Below are positions 22,831 through 35,459 of a stretch of 64,000 bases of DNA, in pieces (the first letter of the stretch is position 1; every line of letters begins with the position of its first letter). Source of the DNA: Atopsyche davidsoni. Lineage: Eukaryota; Arthropoda; Insecta; Trichoptera; Hydrobiosidae. The DNA is taken from the NCBI GenBank assembly GCA_022113835.1, contig JAILWY010000018.1:10951501-11015500 (forward strand), in the 5' to 3' direction. The notes below the pieces were generated by a model. The model saw only the letters and a list, made by a program, of their open reading frames with translations. It was not told the origin of the DNA and made no database searches. The position numbers and the translations under genes were made by a program.

Positions 22831-23255
22831 ACACCGGGAAGAAACAAAAAAGATGACATCCCTCCAAAAAAGTTGTCACGAGAGAACCCCTTAAAAAATA
22901 TGCACCGTAAAAATGGGTAACAAATTAATTAGACCAGATTCCTAACAGTAAAATAAAGTTGAGGTTTATAATGAGCACCAATAGTCCTCGCGACGCGGTA
23001 CAGGGAGGAGGGGGGTCGGAGGAAGAGGAGGAGGCAATTCGAAGAATATGAAATAAAAACGTCTATGAAAAAAAGGATAAGCTCCTCGCATTTATCCAGG
23101 GGTTAAATACGGCGGGGCGCATTGTTGCCCTCCGCTGTGAAATCTTTTTGTTTTTGTATGTGGGAACGTATTTGCGCTCGGCGGTCTCTTGTAGGGCTAT
23201 CCGAAACAATGTTCGCTACTAAGAATTTACATTGAAATTGTCTTGTTAAAAGTCT
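22831..23255. promoter_or_regulatory. Candidate regulatory island with purine tract
   Basis: Contains a G/A-rich tract at about 23001-23034 with repeated GGAGG, followed by GC-enriched sequence to about 23210. GAGA-type factors could bind such a tract, which is inference. No ORF. Confidence 0.28.
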
Positions 23256-23559
23256 ACTAGATCCTGCTCAGATATAAGAAAAACACAACATTTTAGAATG
23301 AGGAAAAACACAGGACTAGAGGGTCGCATTTATTATTATTATAAATATGTATTGTTTAGGCTTTAATTTTCTAAAGATAACTATTTTGAACTAAATATTT
23401 TTGTTTCTAGTAAATTTTGTCTTTTTTAAATTATACGTTATCAAATCTAAATGAGATTTTGAAATATCTGAATTTCTCTTTGCACACGTTTATGACCGAA
23501 GCGACATTTTTTCTTTGTGTTGCATTCATAAGGGCGAAGATTTATCGTATGAAACGAGA

Positions 23560-23990
23560 AAGATAGTGGATTCAATGTTGTGATCCTCTGAAGCGAAATC
23601 TAATATCTTTCATTTACGAGTGCCATCTCCGTACAAAAAGAGGTGAGCGTGTATTGAGGGAGGCGCAGTGGTGGTGTGAGTGACTTGCCAGGCGGCTAAT
23701 AAGTTCTGAAGAAGCCGAGTGTGGCGCGACCTCCGCCTAATGGAAGCAACGCAAATGTTGTCTGCGGGGAAGGCCGGGAGGGCCGGGAGGGAGGCGGGTT
23801 TACCTAAGACGAAAGAAAATGGCCGGTTTGCGGGAAATGACTTTCCGACTCTTAATCTCTCCAGCAATCTCATTAAAAATTCATAACTCAACTGCAAAAA
23901 ATGAAAACGCTCAAGCTCCTACAGGGTGCCTGGCGTGCTCCAGCTCGCTCTGACTTGAAATCGCCTCAGTTCTACGAGTTTTACCAATCA
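23560..23990. promoter_or_regulatory. Candidate regulatory island with 9-bp tandem pair
   Basis: GC-enriched island in which GGCCGGGAG occurs twice in tandem (23772-23789). The 95-codon minus-strand frame (23610-23897) has no recognisable domain. Confidence 0.28.
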
Positions 23991-24465
23991 TTCATTTTCA
24001 TTCACATGTAACATACGCGTTTTTACATCAGCATTGGTTCTTTATACATTAGAAATTAAAGTTTCAATACATAGATGCTGGAAAGAAGAAAATACAATAC
24101 GCACACATTCACACATACGACAACTCCAAATAGATTATTCAAAAGTGTTATTTTTGCATGGAAAAAATTGACTTTCCTTGATTTAATGACCTTTCAAGAG
24201 TATTTGTGATTAAATTTATTTATAATATTTTGTAAAATACCTTACGCTAGGTTAGTTTATTATACTGATAAATCATATGTACTTGATTTTATGAAATGAA
24301 ACGTTTATTTTTTAGTTTTTCCTTTATAGTGTTTTTTGAATTATATTAATCCAACAAATAAAATCCAACTTTATATTACAGTAAAAGAATCTATCCGCGC
24401 TATTAAAATTAATTTTATGCATATAAAATTCAGCTTGCGAAGATAAATAACAATCTCATATGAAA
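23991..24465. other. AT-rich non-coding stretch
   Basis: AT-rich. Nothing recognisable. Confidence 0.6.
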
Positions 24466-24469
24466 TAAT

Positions 24470-24700
24470 TTCGTAGCGGTCACGGTGGCGAAACACTCTG
24501 TAGACCGGAAGAACGGGCAAATAGCACTGCTTAAGACTATGCAATGCTTGGAAAAAGAAGACTACTCAAAATATCTCCCTCCCCCGTGATGCGCCCCCAC
24601 CCCTCACCACCTGCACTTGCAGTGCCGCGAAACCGAGGGGGTTGCTGTATTGGCAACGGTATATGAGCCGAGGGTTGTTTTGCTTAATTTTTGCATTTCT
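24470..24700. promoter_or_regulatory. Candidate regulatory island with C-rich tract
   Basis: Contains a C-rich tract at 24576-24610 and the short inverted repeat GCAC-TTGCA-GTGC near 24613. The frame at 24617-24880 leaves the island into AT-rich DNA and is not credible. Confidence 0.25.
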
Positions 24701-25270
24701 TGGTATATCTGGGTTTGTGATTTAATTATTATCTGGAATTCTCATTCTGCCATTCCGGTTTTATGTTTTTCTATTTTTATTATAATCATCCTAGCATCTG
24801 AATGTTCAAGTTTTAATATTTATTATTGTAGTATTTTAAAGAATGGCATTTCTGGCGAGAGCTCTTTAATAAACTACTGAAAAAATAGTTCGCGTTATGA
24901 TATTTAGCTTTTTCTTTAGAAAGGGTATAATTGTAAGCACGAAAGGATGATAGAGACCATTGAAGTGCTTCGAAATGCTCAGGTTGACCTTCTATTATAT
25001 ATGCTTTGATTTCTTTTGAGTCCTTCGCTTCGCTTATATTTCTTCATTGAAATTAGTATCTTTTAAAAAAAATTAAAAATTTATTACAACGATAGTGCAC
25101 TAAGAAAACCATAATAATTCATGAAAGCTTTCAACATAATAATTTGATTCGTTTAAGAAAATATGTCTTTCATTAGTGATTCATTAGTTTTTAATTAATT
25201 CTTTTGGGTGGATCAATTTTTTTAATCATTGTCGTCCACAACTTATTTATCAACTGAAATCCTACAATGT
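24701..25270. other. AT-rich stretch with weakly complex part at 24890-25040
   Basis: No repeat, motif cluster or credible coding frame. Confidence 0.55.
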
Positions 25271-25274
25271 TTAA

Positions 25275-25840
25275 AGAGCATACAATTGCAAGTAGGTACC
25301 GAGTTCCAGTCTAGCTCCACAAAGCTCTCCTCCCGGCATACTTGGAAGTAATCTAAATTACTCTCGCGAAGTTTTACGCGCCTGTGAAAAAATATCTCAA
25401 CAATAATTATATTTGGAATGAGATGTAATAAAGCACAAAGTTGTGGAAGACTTCACATCTGCGTACTGTCTCGGCCGCTACCTGAGGGGGAGCTCACTAT
25501 GAAATCGCAATGGGAACTTTTAAAGAAAGAATTGTTCTGCGTTATGTGCTCCGAGGCTCTTGCCTGTGGAATTATGAAGAGCCAAACCGTACAAGCTTTT
25601 GATGGACTTTGTAAAGAGAAAGTTTCGGGGCAGCTGATTCTTTTTCCGCTCATCTCTTTTGGGACGCATGCGCATACTAATGTTATTGTTTCACAAGATA
25701 ATACACTTTTGAACGCAAAGTTATTCTTAGTTTTACAAGAAACTGGATACGTTTCTTCTTTTATGTTAATTCAAGGAACAAGACGTTTCAATCTACATAA
25801 AACTAAAATAATTATTTGTAACTCAATAAAATCCTAATTG
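25275..25840. promoter_or_regulatory. Candidate regulatory island spanned by the longest ORF (139 codons)
   Basis: About 500 bp of balanced composition. It contains the longest frame in the window, 25418-25837 (+). The product starts MRCNKAQSCGRLHICVL, has scattered cysteines, and has no signal peptide, repeat or domain I recognise. An internal ATG at 25499 has a moderate context. A 139-codon frame is at the upper edge of what chance would give in sequence of this composition. I favour non-coding DNA, but this is the ORF most worth a protein search. Confidence 0.28.
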
Positions 25841-26255
25841 TATCTGCGGGAGATTCGCTTATGTTTTGATAGTCACTACTATGACTATAGCTGATGTCAT
25901 TAAATAGTTTTATAAATAGAGCTTAGTTTTATAGTTTTCTATCTTATATAATACATTAAATATATTGTTTCAGTGAATATTAATTTTAAAAAAATATCTT
26001 GAAACTTATTCTATAAATGTTTGTTTTATTTAAATTGAAAAAAAAAATAGAAATAGACGTGGACTGGTATTATGCATTATTTATTGTCAATTTGCTATTA
26101 ATACAAAATATTAAAAACTAGAACCGAGGCTCGAAAAACGAATTATTTAGTTATAGAGCTCATATATTTGCCAAACAACCGTTTATATTGATCAAAGTGA
26201 ACTTATTATATATAAGGAACTATACAGAGTTATTTCAATTCCAAACAACTGTCAA
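25841..26255. other. AT-rich non-coding stretch
   Basis: AT-rich. Nothing recognisable. Confidence 0.65.
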
Positions 26256-26259
26256 TATT

Positions 26260-26580
26260 ATTAGAGTGGAACCAGAGGGATGAAGAAGTGGTAGTGCTTG
26301 TCTCTTGAATGGTTAATTCAAGTCATTTGGCTGAACCCTCGGCCAGCGGGGGCTCTAATGGTCAGTCGGCAAGGCGCGTCATATCCTAGGACCTAATTGC
26401 ACATTTAAATTAATAATAGGCCTCTTCAATTAGAAACAAACTTTAAGGACTCTACTCTTCCTCGGAGCAATGGTCCTAAGATACCAATTACCCTCCCAGC
26501 TGACTCTAAGGACCTACATAATTATTAAGATTGTTCATATATTTATACGAAACACATGGCGTTAGGAAGTTCTCTGATTA
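26260..26580. promoter_or_regulatory. Candidate regulatory island with TAAT cores
   Basis: A 300-bp complex island without any ORF. Near 26391-26440 several homeodomain-type cores (CTAATTG, TTAATAAT, CAATTAG) occur close together between GC-richer segments. The pentamer AGGAC or its complement recurs near 26389, 26447 and 26509. Its lack of ORFs and mixed composition make it one of the better enhancer candidates. Confidence 0.35.
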
Positions 26581-27055
26581 GTGTAACTGCTTTGGGTAGG
26601 GTTTGGAATAATGATTATGATATAAAAATATTTTCATCAAACTTCATTGAATTAAATATTATATTGATATTACAACTAATATATTAAAAATAAACTTGAT
26701 TTTTCATTTGCAATAATCATTTAAAAATGTATTTTAAAATACACACATTAAATTTAAAAAATAATACGAAACCAAATATATACTAAAATTTATAATTTGA
26801 AATCTACATAGGCGTTGTGATAATTTTAACGATTTAAAAAAATATCGTTTTCAACAGAAACAGTCGATTTGAAAATCTAATCAAATCAAAGAACTTAAGA
26901 ACTCAGGAATTTTAACTAAACTTTATTTTTTAAATCAATAAATAAATAAGGAGTTAATAATTTCATATTATTTCCTAAATTATTGTTATGTGTATCATTA
27001 TTGTAAAATGAAAGCCTATGTACTAGGGTTCATCTTCATAAAAGAATGTATAGTA
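26581..27055. other. AT-rich non-coding stretch
   Basis: AT-rich. Nothing recognisable. Confidence 0.65.
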
Positions 27056-27059
27056 TACT

Positions 27060-27370
27060 CTTAACACCCTTGAATCCACGTCAACTGTAGCAAAAAGTCT
27101 TGCTAGCTAACAAGTAAGCTTTCCATCTCAGTCGCAGGTTTGTGACAGGCATGCCTACGAGTTATGTTTTATTAACATATTCGGGCCGTAGCGACCATGT
27201 TGGGATGTCTGTACAGGGCAGGGTTAAATAATACTGGGGGAAGACCCGCCGCGCTCGTGTCCTGTCCATTCCTCAAGACGAACATCTGTATAAAAACTAA
27301 AGTAACATCTGACGATCTAGCTTGAGAGTCGCTTAAATGAAAAACATTGTCATTTGTTGAATTCAAAATT
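27060..27370. promoter_or_regulatory. Candidate regulatory island
   Basis: Mixed composition with no repeat. A 64-codon minus-strand frame crosses it without recognisable content. Called on composition only. Confidence 0.22.
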
Positions 27371-27589
27371 TCACGAAGATTTAAATAAATTCTATGAAAA
27401 AATATTTTTTATGCGTTTGAAAATATAAAAAATATGTAAGTTGGTTTAAAACGAGATACATTTAATCTACTGTGTGTTTTACACATTTATTTGGCATAAA
27501 ATTCATTATCATGACATTAGGTCAAACGCGATTTAAAAACTTTATTTTTTTTGTATTACGATATTTTAATAATAAAATTTCAATTTTAA

Positions 27590-27960
27590 TCCCGAGAGCC
27601 ACTTAACATTTGGTTAGAAAAAGTTTAAACGCATTTTAAAATAAACCACGAGATTCTTGTAAACATTGAGGTTGGCTCTAAATCAGCGGCTCACGTCCCG
27701 AGCTCGCCCTGTCGATTATGTATGGTGCCATTATGTTAGCGATATTCCCTGAACAGATTTTATAGAATAACATAATATTATTATGTAACCAAGAAGCGGT
27801 TCGTATGATTATACATATTTCCAATACACGTAAGATGTAATTTGAATTGAAAGCTAAGACGTCTCCGATGTGGGGAGTGTCGCCCGCGGCTGCGGTCCAG
27901 CCCCCTAACACAGCGAAGGACTTCACCCCCCGTACAGGGGCTCCAGATAGCCACTTAATC
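27590..27960. promoter_or_regulatory. Candidate regulatory island
   Basis: GC-enriched at both ends (27660-27720 and 27860-27940) with AT-rich sequence between. The 82-codon minus-strand frame across it has no recognisable domain. Confidence 0.22.
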
Positions 27961-28970
27961 CTATAAACATACGATTCTAATTAAATTTTATAAAATATTA
28001 TTTGTGAGTTTAATTATTCATAATGGCAGTGCCGAAACATTAAATTAATAATAAAATAAATATACATTATAAATTATATAATTAATTTTTTTATTTAACA
28101 ATTATTTTTGTGAAAATAAGTTATTGTTAAGTCAAATCATTCAAGTTGTTAAGACTTTAAATTTTTTGTATTTAGAAAATTTAGCAGAGAATGTAGTATA
28201 AAATAGACTCCCAAATACAATTTCAGTGAACACATATTTTAGAAATAAAAAATTATGTTTTTATTTGTCTAGAGAAAATAAGCCATAAGATACAAATAGC
28301 ACTAAGTATTGGATTAACAGCATAAATGCAGTTACATATCATTATGTTAAATAAAATAATATATTTATAAAGTTTGTTTATCAGAATACATATAAAATAA
28401 TACAATACGATGTAATTACTAGTTTTTACAAAGCTTATAATTTGTACAATTATGTTGCGGTAATTTTGTAAAATGGTATTGTGCCATAAAAATACTACAG
28501 AAACGAGACTATAGACATGTATGAGAATGTGAATGTGTCAGAGATATTATTATATCCTAAATGAAGAAATATTACAATAAAATTATTTACATGGCCTTAC
28601 AAGGATTCATTAAATAGTACTGATTAAGGTATTGTTTGAAATATAAGTAAATTATTCGCAATAATTTACGCATATATTGTTTTACACTTCATTTAATAAG
28701 TATGATTCACCAAATAGTAGGAAGATTAACAATAAAAAAAATAGAGTCTATACGCGATCAAAACTAAAATAAACGTTATATCATGGGTAGTTGTTTTTGT
28801 TGTATTAATGCTGTGTGTATTTTATTTGTCGGTGGCGTCATAAGTTGTTGAGTGTGGTAGATGTGACATTAAATTGTAGGGTTTATGGAGAGATGTTAAC
28901 ATAAGTATAGGTGAATAAAAATAATTTCGAGATTCTTTATTATCTTTCATGGGTGTATTAATAAAAAGTA
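27961..28970. other. Long AT-rich non-coding stretch
   Basis: A kilobase of AT-rich DNA with no GC island, repeat or ORF of note. Confidence 0.65.
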
Positions 28971-28974
28971 AATA

Positions 28975-29390
28975 AATACGGAGGTAGGGCGGAGTCGCGG
29001 CGCGGTCGTCCTGTGGGGTTTCCGCCGGGCGCTGCACCCCTGCACCGTTACACGCACCGCCGCCGGGGCTCGCCCGGGGCTGTTGTTCCGGCCAAGTTTG
29101 CCCATTATCGGTGTCATCCGCCGTGTCACGTACCCAGGAGTAACTTGCTCATTTTTGGCATTAAATATGCTAACTATGTCACGCGATGGCCGAACAATTC
29201 GAATGCTCCAGCATTACACACGCTGGTGCGGAAATACCGAATGTGAACATTACGTTTTATTTTATTAGAGACGAGGGTCTGAGATCCACATTCTATTGTA
29301 ATCTAAATTGAAACATTCGCATCCTATCGGAATTACGGCCGGTGGATGTTGTGTGTGGCTGAAAATAAGCGAGAATCACTGCATATTATA
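28975..29390. promoter_or_regulatory. GC/CpG-rich candidate regulatory island
   Basis: A CpG-dense core at 28980-29090 is followed by balanced sequence to 29390. Overlapping frames in several phases and on both strands (28822-29268) are typical of GC-rich non-coding sequence. None has a recognisable product. Confidence 0.32.
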
Positions 29391-29800
29391 TTGCTTTGGT
29401 ACAAATAATAAACAAATATTTATTTTTAATTTTTATGTTACAATATATGTTGTAATATGAATAAAATCAATTTATTTAATAAAATATAAAAATTTAATAA
29501 ATAAAATTTACTCTAAATACATACACTCAGTAATGAAAACGTGATCCTGCAGACTTTACCTGTAACATATTATGAAAATAGTGCATTATGCATTTTTTTT
29601 TGTGTAATTAAAGTGAGTAAACTTCCGAAAAAAAGGTTTTTAAAATGAATAATTCTAAGAATTTTATATCAAAATACATTATAAAAATTGCAGTCAAGAG
29701 GGTTAAGAAAATTTGACTGTCGAAATAAGAGGTTGAGAAAAAATAAATAGATGTACAAAAGATATGGTAAAAAAAATATATAGAGCTTCTAAACACAACG
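29391..29800. other. AT-rich non-coding stretch
   Basis: AT-rich. Nothing recognisable. Confidence 0.65.
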
Positions 29801-29809
29801 CGTCATAAT

Positions 29810-30480
29810 TTTTCGATATGTGTTGGGCAAATTTCGTTTATTCGAAATTATATACACTTCGGGTATAAGGTTCTTTAGACTAAATCAAATACCTTAGGTG
29901 GCAAGTTCCATACTGATGCGATTTTCTATTAATGCTACATAAAAATAATCTGCTCTCGATACTTTCATATAATATTCCGCTCAGTTTCAATAATTCACAA
30001 CAAAACGCAATCATCAGGCCGCACAAAAAGCATTGTCAGCGCTCTGAAATTACCGGAGACCGATCCACATACATCTGCAGGCGATGGTTAAGATCGCAGG
30101 TGTGTCTATTAAAGCGTTTCGAAATGTGGCCAGAAAACAATAATCCTCCATGTGGAGACGCGGCCGTGGCCAATGGCTGAAGACTCTATGGTTAGGCGGA
30201 CGTGCCCGGTCCGGCGCGGTCGCGGCTGTAATTTATTCCCGCTAATGCAAGATAATCTGGAGCGGCCCTGGCGCTGTCACGTTCCGACATATTCCGTCTT
30301 ATTTACATACGTGATTTTCTCTTGAGCCGCTGCAGCCGCGGACGGTCGCGTCCGACTGTTTTGTTGTTCGAGTGTGTCGATAGCTGTTTTGTCGCCGATT
30401 AGACGCTTAAGGCACGTGTCAATGCACCGGGAAAATTCGCAAACAAACTCAGCTGGAAAACAACTTAGTTTTCATCCAGG
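29810..30480. promoter_or_regulatory. Long candidate regulatory island
   Basis: The longest unbroken complex island in the first half of the window. Its GC-rich core (30150-30440) contains homeodomain-like GTAATTTATT and GCTAATG segments at about 30228-30248, and an E-box CACGTG at 30413-30418. The 82-codon frame at 29932-30180 stops before the core and has no recognisable features. Confidence 0.35.
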
Positions 30481-31495
30481 GCGAGATTATTGGAAAAGAT
30501 TAGTCACAGATTGTTTTCCATTGAATGCTATTTCATCATTACTTTAAATGTATTAGCGTTCTGAATCATATTTAGTCTTTTAAGCAATCTTCAAATTGAG
30601 ACATGATATATATTTTTTAATACTCATAACTCAATAATCTGATGTAACACTTAATTATATCTGGACAATACCGCTTCAAATAAAATTTACTGACAAACTA
30701 AAAAGAAGGAAAAATAATTTTGGTGAATTTTATTTTAATTGTATTTATCTTATAAAGGTTATTGGTATAGTGCATAAGTTATTTCTGTAAAATATTTTGT
30801 CTACTTATTGTTATATAAGATATATAAATACACATTGATCATAATATATATCCTACAGATAGATACCGGTAAACATAAAAGTAAAATGAAATTTTAAAAT
30901 GATGCAGAGAAATATTTTGATGAGAGTGTTTATATTATTTTATCTTATGCTTTGTATATATTGTCGAAAATCGGAACCTTTGTGTTTCTATCAAGGTAAA
31001 GACAAAACGTCTGAAAAATCGTTCACAAAGACTTAACTTTTGTATGAAAACTGACGCTTTATGTTTTCAGACTTAATGAAGGCTCTTCCACGTAAGGAAA
31101 ACTCTTAGCACTCTCGCATGTACATCTGCAAAAGAGGAAAATTTAAAGATGTATTGAGTTAAATACTTTTTTAAAAATTATTTTGCAAACTTATGTTTTC
31201 AAACAAAATTGTACTTTTTCAAAAAAAATAATATATATTTAGGAGGTTGAATCACAAAACGTCTGAGAATTTAGGGTTATTTAAATATTAAATAATGTTG
31301 AAATAATAACGAAATAAATATATAAACAGTAATTTGCAAAGTCAAGAGTAGATTATTTTAGCGAAAATGAACAACAGATGATTTTTCGTCAATATTAACA
31401 ACACTTACTAATCAAATAGTAATCGTATTATATGCATAGTATATTGCACGACTTCAATGAACCTTTTTTGTGTAAGACGAGTGTTGAATATTTTT
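30481..31495. other. Long AT-rich non-coding stretch
   Basis: AT-rich. A TTTTCAG pyrimidine tract near 31066 looks like a splice acceptor but nothing exon-like follows. Confidence 0.6.
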
Positions 31496-31499
31496 ACAC

Positions 31500-31640
31500 T
31501 GCTGAATCATACGCGGTATAAATAATACAACCAGAAAAACCGGTTTGGGTGTTTACGATAAATAAATTTCAGGATTTTTTAAACCAGTTCTAAAACAAGA
31601 AGAAGTGGTGAAGGTCGAGGGCAGTGCAGAATTTATGTTT
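31500..31640. promoter_or_regulatory. Candidate element with two Grainyhead-type sites
   Basis: AAACCGGTTT at 31537-31546 is the full palindromic Grainyhead-family site. AAACCAGTTC at 31581-31590 is a close variant, 44 bp away. A TATAAATA lies just upstream at about 31517. Grainyhead factors act in insect epidermis and cuticle, so an epidermal enhancer is a reasonable inference. No ORF. Confidence 0.38.
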
Positions 31641-32000
31641 ATATAATAAATATTTTTTATGTTTTGGTATGTCTTTTTACAAAATTTTATGTAATCAGCA
31701 CCACCAAAATTATTATTATTTTCAATAAATGTATTTCTTTATTTTTGTTTAAAAAAACTGTTTTTTGGATATTGTGTTTGTATACATGTATATATTTTGT
31801 ATTTTTGGACTAATATTTGAAGCATACTTTGGCGTCAGTTTCACACGTATGTTCTTATTTGACCGAATGTATAATATAAAACTTGATTAATTACAAGATG
31901 AAGAAAAATCATGATTTGTATTTGGCATTTGTATTAGTTTTATTCGATAATTTTATTAGTGATAATATATGCATATTGAATTTAATAATTAACAATTAAT
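31641..32000. other. AT-rich non-coding stretch
   Basis: AT-rich. Nothing recognisable. Confidence 0.65.
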
Positions 32001-32004
32001 ATCA

Positions 32005-32320
32005 TAAGGCAGCGTGTTTCATTCAACGATTTGCATACAAATTTCCCGCATACCCCGGATCATATCTTTAACTGCATTGCACGGAGAAATTACGCAAAGG
32101 TAAATTTTTCAATAATAAATCGATACACTTATCGTGAAGGCTGCTATTGGTTCCGCCATTTTGGAATGAAACGGGAATCCATTGTATGGAATGATAACTT
32201 TCTGTTATGTAGGGATTCAGTTGTGGGAAACATTTAGATGTAATATCGGATGCTTCATACGCTAGTATCGCTTCATAAATTCTGAACTTCGTACAATCGA
32301 AAATCCACGTTATGTGAAAT
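32005..32320. promoter_or_regulatory. Candidate enhancer with TEAD and SOX-type sites
   Basis: TGGAATG, the Scalloped/TEAD core, occurs at 32162-32168 and 32187-32193. A SOX-type CCATTGT lies between them (32179-32185), and GGGATTC lies near 32213. In insects Scalloped works with Vestigial or Yorkie in wing and growth control, so a wing-type input is possible by motif alone. The 68-codon frame over this segment is not convincing as protein. Confidence 0.35.
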
Positions 32321-32780
32321 TATAATAACAGAAGAGGAGTATTCTAATATTTTATGCACATAGAAGCACAAAAAAAATAATAATGCAAATACTTCATTTG
32401 AAAATGTTTAAAACTTAGTGGTCGAAGATTTACAAATTCGAATAAGATGTAAATATATATGTTTTGTTTATAAATATGAATTATAATGATAATTAAAATA
32501 AGGTCTGTATGTGATGATTTTTGTGGTTATATATATGTCCTAGAGAAACGTATCTGGAGAATGAACCGGGTATTATCTACATATGTTGTCACGACTTAAT
32601 GTCCAAATATCTAACACCAACACAAATACTTTATTATCTATCTATAATCGTATTTAGTACTATTTTATAGAAATGGTATTTGTAAAATCTTGTTGTACAT
32701 AATATGACTTTACATAAATGTGTATATTAAGTGTTTGAAGTAAAATGTTCGAAGATAAATCAGATAATATTATTTAAATT
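32321..32780. other. AT-rich non-coding stretch
   Basis: AT-rich. Nothing recognisable. Confidence 0.6.
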
Positions 32781-32784
32781 CACG

Positions 32785-33350
32785 TTGAATGGTTTAAATT
32801 CTGATCTTGGACAACAAATATTTGCTTGAGGCAATATAGAAGTGCTCGGATGGTGAAAATACACATCAAACAATGCGGGGCCTTGTGGTAAAAATCACAA
32901 TTGAACAGGAATCCACACGCCCGTATCCAGTTGGTATGTGGCCGAATATGCAAATTTCAAATGCTTCGGCAAAGGGAACATAGCAAATAGATGACCGTTT
33001 TAAAATAATATTACCTCCTGGAGCTAAAGGTTATATATTATGTCAGTGTTTTTCATACTGATACGGATGAGTTTAGGCTTTTAAAGTCGCGCAGAGTTGG
33101 CGATGGATGCGCGGCTCGCCGCTTGCTACGCACGGCGCGGGTAATGGGTAATGTGCACGTGCGCATAGCACAGTGCGCGACGGCGGACACACGCGTGCGT
33201 AAAGTGCCGCCTTGGATGTGGAACATTCCCCTCTGCAGCGAGCCTGTATGTGAAAATATACCAAACAAAAGGAAATCGACTCAATTGTCTCGCCGAGTAT
33301 GGCTCGTGTATGGAGAATTGCTTTATTAACGGAAATTAGCTACATTTATG
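32785..33350. promoter_or_regulatory. GC/CpG-rich candidate regulatory island
   Basis: CpG-dense core at 33080-33210 with several GCGCG/ACGCG motifs. Overlapping frames on both strands (33053-33329) reflect composition, and none has a recognisable product. Confidence 0.3.
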
Positions 33351-33890
33351 TAGCTCGATTCGTTTGAATTGAATCGTAATAAATTGTGCATTGTAGTGTA
33401 TTAATTATATTTTTATTATGTGAACGAATAGAAACTGGTTTGGAAATATAAAGTTAAAGTATCACTGCAGATTGAGACACGGACAAGTGCGTAATTGTTA
33501 TTAATTGAAAGTGATCGGCTTGCAAAATATAATATATACGCAATACTAGTATTTAACTGGGTGTGAGGGTTATGCAATAAGTATCAGAAAATTATATATA
33601 TATATAGTATACAAATGTCTAAATTTTCTTCAAAGAGGGTGGGGAGGTCCAAAGAGGGCAGTGCACTTGATTGAACAATTTTTTTTTCGTTAAAATCTGG
33701 CCTTTTTTTGGAAAAATATAAGTTGAGAGCGGCTATGGCAAAAGATTAACATTCAACCAAAACTTATTTTTAGCAAGCCACTCGCTTTCGATTCATTTTT
33801 TCCTTTTAAACTTTTCTTGTTTTAAAATATATAATTCGGTTGCAATAAACAATAAAATCATGGATTCGCAATATCTTGTTTTCTACCGCA
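33351..33890. other. AT-rich stretch with CAAAGAGGG direct repeat
   Basis: AT-rich except for 33630-33665, where AAAGAGGG occurs twice around GTGGGGAGG. A short (TA) run lies near 33595. Confidence 0.55.
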
Positions 33891-33894
33891 AGAT

Positions 33895-34140
33895 GTGTTT
33901 CTGTTAGAATTATTACGGGCGGTGTATTGCATACAATGTTGCCTTGATTGTTGCCGGCCGGTCGGGACTCACTACTTGCTCCATCGGTGGGCTCTATCTA
34001 CATACACACCCTGTACTCCTAGAGAAGAAACTACTTGTGCTGGCGAGTTATGATGCAAGTGGCAGTGGCGGTGCCGACACTGGAGCCCAAAAGCCCGGCT
34101 TGCGTTACTGGCATTCACACTCTGTAAGTTTACAATCAAT
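33895..34140. promoter_or_regulatory. Candidate regulatory island
   Basis: Balanced composition with GGCCGG near 33955. The 98-codon frame (33944-34240) has no recognisable domain and continues into AT-rich DNA. Confidence 0.22.
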
Positions 34141-35455
34141 CAATAACACCAGTCTGCATTTATTTATTGGCCACTCTTTAAAATTTGAGCTTATTTTATT
34201 TCAGTACATATATCTTAAACATAAAAAAATGGCGAATTAAAAATATTAAAAATATTAAAAACTATTTTAAACTAAAATCTAATTTTTAATCAACATGTCC
34301 CTGTTTGCGAGCTTGTCCTTTGAGTCCATAATGATAAAAATAAATTGTTGTTTAAAATAAACTGTCCTTATAAACACCTTGATGGAAATAACTGTAGTAT
34401 CAATATGGTTTTTTTGTACGTATGACTATTATATAATAAATGAAATTGATTTAACTGAACATTGATAGCACACGTTTTTTTTTCTTCTTAAACCAATTAG
34501 GGGTGATGGCTAATTACTGTACGTAAATGTATTACAAGTTTTTAACATTCGATATCATACAAACATAAGGTTTTTAATCTAATTATATTCAACACAGCAT
34601 TTAAAACAACTCAATATGGCTAATGAGATTATTTAACATGTTTCCCAGAAGAATTGGTCCAATATTTATTAATATCAATGTGTTATTTATCCGTATGTAT
34701 ATATATCTCTACTTGACATACTTTTAAAATAAGGAAAAATATAAATTCTTTTTATAAAGTTTATTCAAATATCAACGTTTACTTGTGGTGAACTTATATA
34801 AAAAGCTATATTAAAAATAATTGTATAAGTTCTTTTTATATTATATTAGTAAATTTACCTTTATGTATATGTGATTTGTTTTTTTTTTAATCTGTGGTAC
34901 CAACTCTACGTTAATTAAAATCGTTTTATAAGTACACAAAAAATCACATTGTGTAAAAGCAAGTGCGGAGAGTATATAACTTATGTACATATATGATACC
35001 ATTCAAATTAATAAAGTTAATTTGAATAACATTAATTAAAATTTTATTCTTCCTTGTAACCAAAAAAATGCTTTGCAAGATATTAAATCTTAAATATATG
35101 TAAATGCACCTACAAACTCACCTTAAAAATTATAATTGCAATTCATGGTATTACCTGATCTTAGTTTTGTAAAATTTCTCAGTCAAATACTATTTTCTGT
35201 ATTGTGATTATTTAAAACTTTTAAAAATTGATGCTTTTAACTTTAAGTAATTTAGCGGCAACATTGTAATTTCATTTTTTATGGTTTTATAATTTTTATG
35301 ATTTGGTATATATTTGTCTTCTCTTGTATTTACTATAAAAGACTTACTATAGTTTTAAAATTAAGTTTGTAAAATAATGGTATGTTTTGATTCGAGATAG
35401 ATAGAGTATTGTCTACTTTTTGATTTCAAAGCACTAGCAAGAATTATGTATAATA
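34141..35455. other. Long AT-rich non-coding stretch
   Basis: The longest AT-rich tract in the window, over 1.3 kb. It contains only a small hairpin (35001-35027). Confidence 0.65.
35001..35027. repeat. Perfect 11-bp-arm inverted repeat
   Basis: ATTCAAATTAA (35001-35011) and its reverse complement (35017-35027) flank the 5-base loop TAAAG. Given the AT bias, chance is possible. Confidence 0.8.
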
Positions 35456-35459
35456 AGTT

